Shown: one piece after another, positions 1 through 6,537 of the stretch
Position numbering within the stretch: position 1 is the first letter of the stretch
How the letters are laid out: every line of letters begins with the position of its first letter
Source: Pseudoflavonifractor phocaeensis
GTDB taxonomy: Bacteria; Bacillota; Clostridia; Oscillospirales; Oscillospiraceae
NCBI RefSeq assembly: GCF_021531815.1
Contig: NZ_JADYUM010000003.1
Coordinates: 62,001-126,000, forward strand
Length of the DNA stretch: 64,000 bases
Direction: 5' to 3'
Position numbers and translations under genes: made by a program
Notes under the pieces: model-generated
The model's input: the letters and a program-made list of their open reading frames with translations, nothing else
The model's database searches: none
Told to the model about the DNA's origin: nothing

Positions 1-83
1 ACATATCGTCCACCCAGATCTATTCCCGGCTGCTGAACCAGAAGATCAAGGACGTCTATTTAAAAGCCCATCCCAGGGCATGA
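1..83 (+). CDS. xerD: Tyrosine recombinase C-terminus (XerD-like), 5' truncated by the window
   Basis: Reading from base 3, an open frame without a start gives ISSTQIYSRLLNQKIKDVYL and ends in KAHPRA and a TGA at 81-83. This matches the C-terminal end of XerC/XerD recombinases: the S-T-Q-I-Y motif holds the catalytic tyrosine (codon 21-23), and the K-x-H-P-R-A ending is typical of XerD. Only the last 26 residues are visible, so assignment to XerD rather than another integrase is an inference. In the family this protein resolves chromosome dimers at dif together with XerC. A strong hairpin terminator follows directly. Confidence 0.7.
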   Translation, partial: ISSTQIYSRLLNQKIKDVYLKAHPRA

Positions 84-88
84 AAACG

Positions 89-120
89 CGGCAGGAGGGA
101 GGCCTCCTGCCGTTTTGCGT
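89..120 (+). terminator. Rho-independent terminator after the XerD-like gene
   Basis: A 10-bp GC-rich stem (89-98 with 103-112, arm CGGCAGGAGG) with a 4-nt loop is followed by TTTTGCGTTT. It lies 6 bp after the stop codon. Confidence 0.85.
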
Positions 121-148
121 TTACAAGTTTACCGCAGCCTGCTATAAT
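120..148 (+). promoter_or_regulatory. Sigma-A promoter of radA
   Basis: The -35 box TTTACA (120-125), a 17-bp spacer and a perfect -10 box TATAAT (143-148) lie just upstream of radA. The expected start is near 155, giving a leader of about 30 nt that contains TTTTGTTGACC (158-168). Confidence 0.8.
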
Positions 149-183
149 GAAAAAAAGTTTTGTTGACCAAAGAGGAGTTTTTC

Positions 184-1557
184 ATGAAGGCAAAGACCTT
201 GTTTTATTGTACCGAGTGCGGCAATGAGACTCCCAAGTGGGCGGGAAAATGCCCTGCCTGCGGCGCCTGGAACACCGTAGTGGAGCGCCCGGCGGAGAAG
301 CCGGCGAAAAAGGCCGGTCCGGCCGCCTCACGGGGGTCTGCCATCGGGGTGGCGGTCCGCCGCCCCAAGCCCATGACCGAGGTGGAGACCACCGACGAGC
401 TGCGCTTTCTCACCGGAATGGGGGAACTGGACCGGGTGCTGGGGGGAGGGGCGGTAAAGGGCTCCCTGGTGCTGGTGGGCGGCGCCCCCGGCATCGGGAA
501 GTCCACCCTGATGCTCCAGATCTGCGACAATCTCTGCCGGTTCGCCACCGTTTTATACGTGTCCGGTGAGGAATCGGAGCGGCAGATCAAGCTCCGGGCG
601 GAGCGTCTGAAGGTGCGGGGAGATGGGCTTTATCTGCTGTCGGAGACAAACCTGGAAAATCTGGTGGACGCTGTGCACCAGCTCCAGCCCGATGTCCTCA
701 TCGTGGACTCCATCCAGACCATGTACAACGGGGATGTAAACTCCGCTCCCGGCAGCATCACCCAGGTGAAAGAGTGCACCATGACCCTGATGCAGCTGGC
801 AAAAGGGGAGGGGCTCACCGTCTTCGTGATCGGTCATGTGAACAAGGAGGGTTCCATTGCCGGTCCCAAGGTGCTGGAGCACATGGTGGACTGCGTGCTT
901 TACTTCGAAGGGGAGCGCCATATGGCCTACCGCATCCTGCGCGCGGCCAAAAACCGCTTCGGCGCCACCAATGAGATCGGCGTCTTCGAGATGGAGGACG
1001 GCGGTCTGACGGAGGTGCCCAATCCCTCGGAAGCCATGCTGGCGGGCCGCCCGTCCGGGGCCCCCGGCACCTGTGTCACCTGCGTCATGGAGGGTGTGCG
1101 CCCGGTGCTGGCGGAGATCCAGGCCCTGGTGGTGCCCAGCAGCCTGGGAAACCCCCGCCGGGTAAGCAACGGGTTTGATTATAACCGCGGGATGCTGCTG
1201 CTGGCGGTGCTGGAGAAGCGGGGCGGACTGTTGGTGGGCAATTGCGACGCCTATGTGAACGTCATCGGCGGCCTGTACCTGGATGAGCCGGCCGCCGATC
1301 TGGCCGCGATCCTGGCCCTGGCTTCCAGCTTTCGGGACCGCCCAGTGCCCCACGATCTGACCGCCATCGGAGAGGTGGGATTGACTGGGGAGCTCCGGTC
1401 AGTCAGCGCCCTGGGACAACGGCTGGCTGAGGTCCGGCGTCTGGGCTTCACCAAGTGCCTGATCCCCAAGCGGGTCCAGGGAAAGCTGGTTGTCCCGGAG
1501 GGCCTGGAGTTGATCCGGGTGGCCAATATCCGGGAGGCTCTGGCCGCGCTGCTGTAA
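184..1557 (+). CDS. radA: DNA repair protein RadA
   Basis: RadA is a RecA-like ATPase that promotes branch migration and processing of recombination intermediates in the cytoplasm. The 457-aa product has the N-terminal zinc finger (C9-x2-C12, C23-x2-C26), a Walker A motif GGAPGIGKST at about residues 99-108, the RadA-specific KNRFG motif near residue 260 and a C-terminal Lon-like domain. The start chosen is ATG 184 because AAAGAGGAG (169-177) sits at ideal spacing; an in-frame TTG at 160 would lie upstream of that ribosome-binding site. It has its own promoter and appears to be transcribed alone. Length and motif order are normal for the family. Confidence 0.97.
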   Translation: MKAKTLFYCTECGNETPKWAGKCPACGAWNTVVERPAEKPAKKAGPAASRGSAIGVAVRRPKPMTEVETTDELRFLTGMGELDRVLGGGAVKGSLVLVGGAPGIGKSTLMLQICDNLCRFATVLYVSGEESERQIKLRAERLKVRGDGLYLLSETNLENLVDAVHQLQPDVLIVDSIQTMYNGDVNSAPGSITQVKECTMTLMQLAKGEGLTVFVIGHVNKEGSIAGPKVLEHMVDCVLYFEGERHMAYRILRAAKNRFGATNEIGVFEMEDGGLTEVPNPSEAMLAGRPSGAPGTCVTCVMEGVRPVLAEIQALVVPSSLGNPRRVSNGFDYNRGMLLLAVLEKRGGLLVGNCDAYVNVIGGLYLDEPAADLAAILALASSFRDRPVPHDLTAIGEVGLTGELRSVSALGQRLAEVRRLGFTKCLIPKRVQGKLVVPEGLELIRVANIREALAALL

Positions 1558-1713
1558 AGCCGCGGACGGGTGCCTGGGGATAAAGTTCACACAGCCGCCG
1601 CTGGAAGGGATCCCGGAAGACAGCGCCCGTGACAAGGAACACCGGCCGTCTTTCTGATAAACGCAGGGATCGGTGCAGGCAATAAGACTCACGCAGATCC
1701 ACCTCGATTCCAT
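1558..1713 (-). other. Possible small cysteine-containing protein or remnant, antisense to the radA 3' flank
   Basis: On the - strand from ATG 1713 the frame reads MESRWICVSLIACTDPCVYQ and continues with KDGRCSL and then GCVNFIPR. The C-x3-C, QKDGRCSL and GC-V-F pattern resembles short clostridial cysteine-rich proteins of unknown function that share a C-h-x-Q-x-D-G-x-C-x-L signature. The frame has no stop before it runs antisense into radA (open to about 1399), so if real the gene has lost its end or overlaps radA by about 160 bp. There is no convincing ribosome-binding site. It may be a decayed gene or chance; the other strand of this 233-bp gap shows nothing. Confidence 0.3.
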
Positions 1714-1790
1714 CCGGCATCTTTGTCTTAGCATCTCCAAAAGACTTTTTCATATACCGACGAAAGGAGGGACGTTAAAGGCCCTCTAAA

Positions 1791-2918
1791 ATGGGTAGAG
1801 TCTCAGGTCAACAAAATAAAAATTTTGTTGACCTGAGTGGAGGCGAAAAGCCTGATCCACCCCGTTTGAAGGCTTTTAGCAGGCATACGGACTACCGAAC
1901 TGAAGCTCCGCCGCTGCTGCGGGATTTTCTGGTTTACCATGAAACGATCCAGGGACATTCCAGGCAGACGGTTGACGAATACTTTTTAGACCTGCGGAAT
2001 TTCTTCCGCTATTTGAAACAGGAAAAAAATTTAGTTCCCAGAGACGTTCCGCTGGATCACATCTCCATTGACGATGTTGATCTGTCTCTGGTCCGCAGTG
2101 TCACGCTGACGGATATTTACAGCTATATGAATCACCTGTCCCGCGACCGCGGTCTGAACGCCGCGTCCCGGGCCCGCAAGGTCGCCACCATCCGTTCCTT
2201 TTACAAATACCTGACCAACAAGGCCAAGCTGCTGGACCAGAATCCGGTCCAGGATCTGGATTCCCCCCGGTTGAAAAAGTCCCTGCCAAAATACCTGAAT
2301 CTGGATGAAAGCGTGGAACTGTTGGAATCGGTGGAAGGCAAAAACGCCAGCCGGGACTACTGCATCCTGACGCTGTTTTTGAACTGCGGTCTGCGTATCT
2401 CCGAGCTGGTCGGGCTCAATGTAACAGATGTTCGAGGGGACCATCTCAGGGTGTTGGGCAAAGGCAACAAGGAACGGGTCTTATTTCTCAATCCCGCCTG
2501 TCAGAAGGCTTTGCAGGACTGGATGACCGACCGGAACACTCTGACGCTGGTGGATCAGAACGCCCTGTTCGTCACCCTCCAAAACCGGCGGCGCATCTCC
2601 AAGGCCGCAGTCCACAAGCTGGTCAAAAAGCACTTGGCCGCCGCCGGTCTGGACAGCACCCAGTACTCCTCCCACAAGCTGCGGCACACCGCCGCCACCT
2701 TGATGCTGCAAAACGGTGTGGATGTCCGGACCCTCCAGGAGGTGCTGGGCCACGACCACTTGAACACCACCCAGATCTATACCCACGTGGACAGCGACGA
2801 TCTCCGCGCCGCCGCCCGGGCCAATCCTCTGGCCCAGGTAAAGCGCCGGGGCCGCCCGCCCAAAGGTGCCGGCAGCACCAAAGAGCATACCGAAACAGAC
2901 GAAAAGGATGTGGATTGA
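1791..2918 (+). CDS. xerC: XerC-like tyrosine recombinase with AT-hook-like tail
   Basis: This 375-aa tyrosine recombinase has the SAM-like DNA-binding domain (about residues 40-145) and a full catalytic set: R202 in GLRISEL, K224 in GKGNKER, H295 and R298 in HKLRH, H321 and the nucleophile Y330 in TTQIY. The family cuts and rejoins DNA through a 3'-phosphotyrosine. It differs from normal XerC (about 300 aa) by an unusual first 35 residues and a basic tail with KRRGRPPKG (351-359), an AT-hook core. A perfect inverted repeat covers codons 4-16. The start is uncertain: ATG 1791 has only a weak AAAGG upstream, and the next in-frame option is TTG 1866. It may be housekeeping XerC or a specialised recombinase. 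The next gene follows within 2 bp. Confidence 0.85.
   Translation: MGRVSGQQNKNFVDLSGGEKPDPPRLKAFSRHTDYRTEAPPLLRDFLVYHETIQGHSRQTVDEYFLDLRNFFRYLKQEKNLVPRDVPLDHISIDDVDLSLVRSVTLTDIYSYMNHLSRDRGLNAASRARKVATIRSFYKYLTNKAKLLDQNPVQDLDSPRLKKSLPKYLNLDESVELLESVEGKNASRDYCILTLFLNCGLRISELVGLNVTDVRGDHLRVLGKGNKERVLFLNPACQKALQDWMTDRNTLTLVDQNALFVTLQNRRRISKAAVHKLVKKHLAAAGLDSTQYSSHKLRHTAATLMLQNGVDVRTLQEVLGHDHLNTTQIYTHVDSDDLRAAARANPLAQVKRRGRPPKGAGSTKEHTETDEKDVD
1802..1837. repeat. Perfect 16-bp inverted repeat at the start of the XerC-like gene
   Basis: CTCAGGTCAACAAAAT (1802-1817) is followed by AAAA and then by its exact reverse complement (1822-1837). It lies inside codons 4-16 of the predicted recombinase. There is no T-run after it, so it is not a standard terminator. 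It could be an operator, a recombinase target or an RNA hairpin hiding the translation start. Confidence 0.9.
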
Positions 2919-2919
2919 C

Positions 2920-3282
2920 ATGTATTATCTGGCTTTCCTGCTGGTGATGGCTACTCCCCTGGCCCTGCTGGCCCTCGGCCTGATCTGGCGTTCCCACTCG
3001 CCCAAGCGCGGGGGCGGTGGTTTGGCCTACCGCACTGCCCTGTCAGACCGCAGCGACGAGACCTGGGCCTTCGCCCACCGGCATATCGCCAAGCTCTGGA
3101 CCCGGCTGGGTCTGCTGCTGGCCATCGCGTCCGCCGCGCTGATGGTGGTATTTCGTTCCAGCTATTCCGGCTTTTTTCTCTGGCTTATTGGCGGCCAGAT
3201 GGTCTTTCTGTGCATCAGTGCCTTCCTGGTGGAAGGCTTGCTGAAGGCCTCTTTTGACGAAAACGGCAACCGGATCGGCTGA
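2920..3282 (+). CDS. SdpI-family membrane protein
   Basis: The product is about 120 aa with an N-terminal membrane segment (residues 1-22), a soluble stretch reading AYRTALSDRSDETWAFAHRH, then two further hydrophobic segments. The Y-R-T, E-T-W-x-F-A-H pattern is the signature of the SdpI/YhfL family; in Bacillus SdpI is an immunity protein and receptor for the SdpC toxin, but most homologues have no known role. ATG 2920 is chosen since GAAAAGG (2901-2907) lies upstream; ATG 2908 is an alternative adding MWID. The start is 2 bp after the recombinase stop, so the two are likely co-transcribed. Confidence 0.7.
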   Translation: MYYLAFLLVMATPLALLALGLIWRSHSPKRGGGGLAYRTALSDRSDETWAFAHRHIAKLWTRLGLLLAIASAALMVVFRSSYSGFFLWLIGGQMVFLCISAFLVEGLLKASFDENGNRIG

Positions 3283-3301
3283 ACCAATTGCCGCGGAAAA
3301 G

Positions 3302-3340
3302 CGCCGCACATCTATGGAAGATGTGCGGCGTTTTCGCTTT
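3302..3340. terminator. Bidirectional terminator
   Basis: A 12-bp stem (3302-3313 with 3319-3330) is followed by TTTTCGCTTT and preceded by AAAAG. It separates the + strand SdpI-like gene from the convergent - strand amidase gene. Confidence 0.85.
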
Positions 3341-3344
3341 ACAG

Positions 3345-3881
3345 TCATTGGTTCTTCTTGGATTTTTCGGGTATCCAGAGCGGACGTCTGGCCCCGAGGA
3401 TATGGATGAAACGGATCTCCTGGAACTGGTAGGTGTCCAGTGGACGGAAATCCGCATCCAGACTGTGGGCAGCTACCAGAATGTTGTTCAGGGTGGGCGG
3501 TTCTCCCACCTCCACCACGATGGGGGTATGCCCAAACCGCTCCTGCTCAAATCGGAGCTGGACAAAGTCACCGGGCTGGATCATGCGTGGAGAACTCTCC
3601 ATTCCGAAAGGCCCCTGTGTCTCTTCAGTCCGGGTCATGAAATTGAAGAAGTAGGGCACGCCGGTCCAGGCGGGAGATTTGTCATTGGGCCCCAGGTAAT
3701 ACCAGCCGTAGGTAGGGGTATAATTCATGATCCCGGTACCGGCATAGAGGCACTGGGAGGCGAAATTGGTGCAGTCGCCCCCGATCTCCTCATAGTCGTA
3801 ATACTTTGGATTCCGGCCATAGGCCCATCGGTGGGCATAGCGCACCGCCGCTTCCCGGTCATATGGAATGATCTCTGACAT
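3345..3881 (-). CDS. Amidase-domain (Amidase_6 type) protein
   Basis: The 178-aa protein begins MSEIIPYDREAAVRYAHRWA and contains GGDCTNFASQCLYAG, the cysteine-centred signature of the putative amidase domain related to NlpC/P60 peptidases, with a likely catalytic histidine in RFGHTPIVVEV. Such domains are thought to cleave amide bonds in cell-wall peptides, but the substrate is not known here. There is no signal peptide, so if it acts on the wall it must be released some other way, for example by mother-cell lysis; that is speculation. ATG 3881 is preferred to an upstream frame extension because GGGGAG lies about 9 nt before it. Confidence 0.8.
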   Translation of the reverse strand: MSEIIPYDREAAVRYAHRWAYGRNPKYYDYEEIGGDCTNFASQCLYAGTGIMNYTPTYGWYYLGPNDKSPAWTGVPYFFNFMTRTEETQGPFGMESSPRMIQPGDFVQLRFEQERFGHTPIVVEVGEPPTLNNILVAAHSLDADFRPLDTYQFQEIRFIHILGARRPLWIPEKSKKNQ

Positions 3882-3933
3882 GAGGCCCTCTCCCCTTTCC
3901 CACCAGTCTATGTCCGGGGCAAGGGAAAAGGTT

Positions 3934-3964
3934 CCGCCCCGGCCCATAGGACCGGGGCGGTTTT
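3934..3964. terminator. GC-rich hairpin between aldolase and amidase genes
   Basis: A perfect 9-bp stem (3934-3942 with 3952-3960) is followed by TTTT on the + strand and by CCTTTTCC on the - strand. It probably backs up the fba terminator 50 bp away; which strand it serves is unclear. Confidence 0.45.
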
Positions 3965-4004
3965 CAGTTCTTCACAGATTCTCGTGGGACAGTGGCCAAG
4001 GAGT

Positions 4005-4040
4005 GAAAACGGGCCGCCGCAAATTCCTTGCGGCGGCCCG
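4005..4040 (-). terminator. Terminator of fba
   Basis: A 12-bp stem, GGGCCGCCGCAA (4011-4022) with its complement (4028-4039), ends in GTTTTC on the - strand. Confidence 0.85.
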
Positions 4041-4070
4041 TCGGGTCACATGGGAAAAGATAAGCTGAGA

Positions 4071-5039
4071 TCAGGCCTTGCCGTCGCAGCCCAGGACGTT
4101 GATCAGCTTGTGCTTGACCAGCTCCTTGATGTTGGCGCGGGCGGGCTTCAGATACTCGCGGGGATCGAACTTGTCGGGGTGCTCATCGAAGAACTGGCGG
4201 ATGGTGCCGGTCATGGTCAGGCGCAGATCAGAGTCGATGTTGATCTTACACACGGACATGGAAGCGGCCTTGCGCAGCTGGTCCTCGGGGATGCCGATGG
4301 CGTCGGGCATCTTGCCGCCGTGCTCGTTGATCATCTTCACATACTCCTGGGGCACGGAGGAAGATCCGTGGAGCACGATGGGGAAGCCAGGCAGGCGCTT
4401 GGAGACCTCCTCCAGCACGTCGAAACGCAGGGGCGGGGGAACCAGGATGCCCTTCTCGTTGCGGGTGCACTGGGCAGGCGTGAACTTATAGGCGCCGTGG
4501 CTGGTGCCGATGGCGATGGCCAGGGAGTCGCAGCCGGTCTTGGTCACAAACTCCTCGACCTCCTCGGGATGGGTGTAGGAGGAATCCTCGGCGGAAACCT
4601 TCACCTCGTCCTCCACGCCGGCCAGGGTGCCCAGCTCGGCCTCTACCACCACGCCGTGGTCATGGGCGTACTCAACGACCTTCTTGGTGATCTCGATGTT
4701 CTCAGCGAAGGGCTTGGAGGAGGCGTCGATCATGACGGAGGTAAAGCCGCCGTCGATGCAGGCCTTGCAGGTCTCGAAATCGGGGCCGTGGTCCAGATGC
4801 AGGGCGATGGGGATCTCGGGGCACTCGATGACAGCGGCCTCCACCAGCTTCACCAGATAGGTGTGGTTGGCGTAGGCGCGGGCGCCCTTGGAGACCTGGA
4901 GGATCAGGGGGGCCTTGACCTCGCGGGCGGCCTCGGTGATGCCCTGGACGATCTCCATGTTGTTCACATTGAAAGCGCCGATGGCGTAGCCGCCGTCGTA
5001 AGCCTTCTTAAACATTTCGGTAGTAGTGACCAATGGCAT
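4071..5039 (-). CDS. fba: Fructose-bisphosphate aldolase, class II
   Basis: This zinc enzyme cleaves fructose-1,6-bisphosphate to dihydroxyacetone phosphate and glyceraldehyde-3-phosphate in glycolysis. The 322-aa product starts MPLVTTTEMFKKAYDGGYAI and shows class II features: the GAFNVNN opening, the LHLDHG motif with zinc-binding histidine, EAELGTLAGVED with the metal/substrate glutamate, and IGTSHGAYK and LHGSSS near the phosphate site. ATG 5039 is selected because AAAGGAGAT lies 9 nt upstream. It is transcribed away from pfp from overlapping promoters, so two committed glycolytic genes share one control region. Length is normal. Confidence 0.97.
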   Translation of the reverse strand: MPLVTTTEMFKKAYDGGYAIGAFNVNNMEIVQGITEAAREVKAPLILQVSKGARAYANHTYLVKLVEAAVIECPEIPIALHLDHGPDFETCKACIDGGFTSVMIDASSKPFAENIEITKKVVEYAHDHGVVVEAELGTLAGVEDEVKVSAEDSSYTHPEEVEEFVTKTGCDSLAIAIGTSHGAYKFTPAQCTRNEKGILVPPPLRFDVLEEVSKRLPGFPIVLHGSSSVPQEYVKMINEHGGKMPDAIGIPEDQLRKAASMSVCKINIDSDLRLTMTGTIRQFFDEHPDKFDPREYLKPARANIKELVKHKLINVLGCDGKA

Positions 5040-5073
5040 AGTTACCATCTCCTTTTCAAATTTGGCGTTTCTT

Positions 5074-5102
5074 ATTGTATCATTAACGGTTGATAAATAC
5101 AA
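5074..5102 (-). promoter_or_regulatory. Sigma-A promoter of fba
   Basis: On the - strand TTGTAT (5102-5097), a 17-bp spacer and TACAAT (5079-5074). Its -35 region overlaps that of the divergent pfp promoter. Confidence 0.65.
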
Positions 5103-5118
5103 GGGTTTGTGTTATCCT
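5090..5118 (+). promoter_or_regulatory. Candidate promoter of pfp
   Basis: TTGATA (5090-5095), a 17-bp spacer and TATCCT (5113-5118). The spacer includes the fba -35 box, so the two polymerases would compete. The -10 box is weak (4 of 6). Confidence 0.45.
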
Positions 5119-5183
5119 TTAAAGAGAATTTCCGAGTTAATTCCATTTTATTCTTATTTATTTCGTTTAAGGAGGAAGCAAAC

Positions 5184-6425
5184 ATGGAGAAATTGACTGG
5201 CGCCTGTATTATCGGCCAGTCCGGAGGCCCCACCGCTGTCATTAACGCCAGCGCTCAGGGCGTCATCCAGACCGCTTTGAAGGCTGACTGCATTACCCGG
5301 GTGCTGGGTGCCGCCCACGGCATCAAGGGTGTGCTGGAGGACAAGCTGTATGACATGTCCCAGGAGGACCCCGCCGAGCTGGATATTCTGAAGTATACCC
5401 CCTCCTCTGCTCTGGGCTCCTGCCGGTATAAGCTGGCTGACCCCGACAAGGACGACACCGATTACAAGCGCATTCTGGAGATCTTCCAGAAATACAACGT
5501 CCGCTATTTCTTCTACAACGGTGGCAACGACTCCATGGACACCTGCAACAAGATCTCCAAGTATATGCAGAAGGTAGGCTATGAATGCCGCATCATGGGC
5601 GTGCCCAAGACCATCGACAACGACCTGAACGGCACCGACCACTGCCCCGGCTTCGCCTCTGCCGCCAAGTATATCGCCACCTCCTGCGCCGAGGTCTGGC
5701 AGGACGCCCACGTCTATGACACCGGCATGGTCACCATCATTGAGATCATGGGCCGTCACGCTGGCTGGCTGGCCGGTTCTGCCGCTCTGGCCTCCCTCAC
5801 TGGCTGCGGTCCCGACCTGGTCTACCTGCCTGAGACTGACTTCGACATGGACAAGTTCCTGGCCGACGTGAAGGCCATCTATGCCAAGACCGGCAAGTGC
5901 ATGGTTGCTGTCTCCGAGGGCATTCACTACGCCGACGGCACCTTCGTCTCCGAGGCCAAGACCTCCGCCACCGACGGTTTCGGCCATGCCCAGTTGGGCG
6001 GTCTGGCCTCCCTGCTGGCCGAGACGGTGAAGCAGGCCACCGGCGCCAAGGTCCGCGGCATCGAACTGTCTCTGCTTCAGCGCTGCGCGTCCCACGCCGC
6101 CTCCAAGACCGACGTGAAAGAGGCCTGGCAGGCCGGCGCCGCCGCTGTGGAGGCCGCTGTTTCCGGCGTCACCGATAAGATGGTTGCCTTTAAGTGCACC
6201 CGCGAGGGCGGCTACCAGTGTGAGACCAGCCTGGAGCCCCTGGATATCGTGGCCAACTTCGAGAAGAAGGTCCCCCGCGAGTGGATCAATGAGGCCGGCA
6301 ACGGCATTGAGCAGCCCTTCATTGATTATGTGTTACCCCTGATCCAGGGTGAGTCCGAGGCCCCCAAGGAGAACTCCCTCCCCCGCTTCGCCCGCCTGAA
6401 GAAGGTCCTCACCACCGAGATGTAA
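5184..6425 (+). CDS. pfp: Pyrophosphate-dependent 6-phosphofructokinase
   Basis: The 413-aa enzyme phosphorylates fructose-6-phosphate, probably with pyrophosphate rather than ATP. It has GQSGGPTAVINAS near the N-terminus, GGNDSMDT at the phosphoryl-donor site and GVPKTIDNDLNGTDHCPGF, the catalytic PKTIDND form that marks PPi-type enzymes, followed by EIMGRHAGWLA. The start ATG 5184 has AAGGAGGAAG upstream; an upstream in-frame extension is not used. Length (413 rather than about 320) also fits the longer PPi-dependent clade. Donor choice is inferred from motifs only. It ends in a strong terminator and is monocistronic. Confidence 0.93.
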   Translation: MEKLTGACIIGQSGGPTAVINASAQGVIQTALKADCITRVLGAAHGIKGVLEDKLYDMSQEDPAELDILKYTPSSALGSCRYKLADPDKDDTDYKRILEIFQKYNVRYFFYNGGNDSMDTCNKISKYMQKVGYECRIMGVPKTIDNDLNGTDHCPGFASAAKYIATSCAEVWQDAHVYDTGMVTIIEIMGRHAGWLAGSAALASLTGCGPDLVYLPETDFDMDKFLADVKAIYAKTGKCMVAVSEGIHYADGTFVSEAKTSATDGFGHAQLGGLASLLAETVKQATGAKVRGIELSLLQRCASHAASKTDVKEAWQAGAAAVEAAVSGVTDKMVAFKCTREGGYQCETSLEPLDIVANFEKKVPREWINEAGNGIEQPFIDYVLPLIQGESEAPKENSLPRFARLKKVLTTEM

Positions 6426-6434
6426 TGATCTGGA

Positions 6435-6470
6435 CGCCCCGCCGTGTTATCACGGCGGGGCGTTTTCTTT
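6435..6470 (+). terminator. Terminator of pfp
   Basis: A perfect 12-bp stem (6435-6446 with 6451-6462, TTAT loop) followed by TTTTCTTT. Confidence 0.95.
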
Positions 6471-6485
6471 CACGCCATGCGTGCC

Positions 6486-6532
6486 CGAAAATACGAGCGC
6501 CCCATGCCAGACGGCATAGGGCGCTCGTTTTC
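6486..6532. terminator. Terminator of the AI-2E-type gene
   Basis: A 15-bp stem with one mismatch (6494-6508 with 6513-6527) has TTTT on the + side and GTATTTTC on the - side. It closes the - strand transporter gene and probably works both ways. Confidence 0.75.
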
Positions 6533-6537
6533 AATAC

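Noticed and set aside
1-2918. Mobile element or prophage because of two tyrosine recombinases
   Set aside because: No attachment repeats, phage genes or change in composition; both look like chromosomal Xer-type enzymes around radA.
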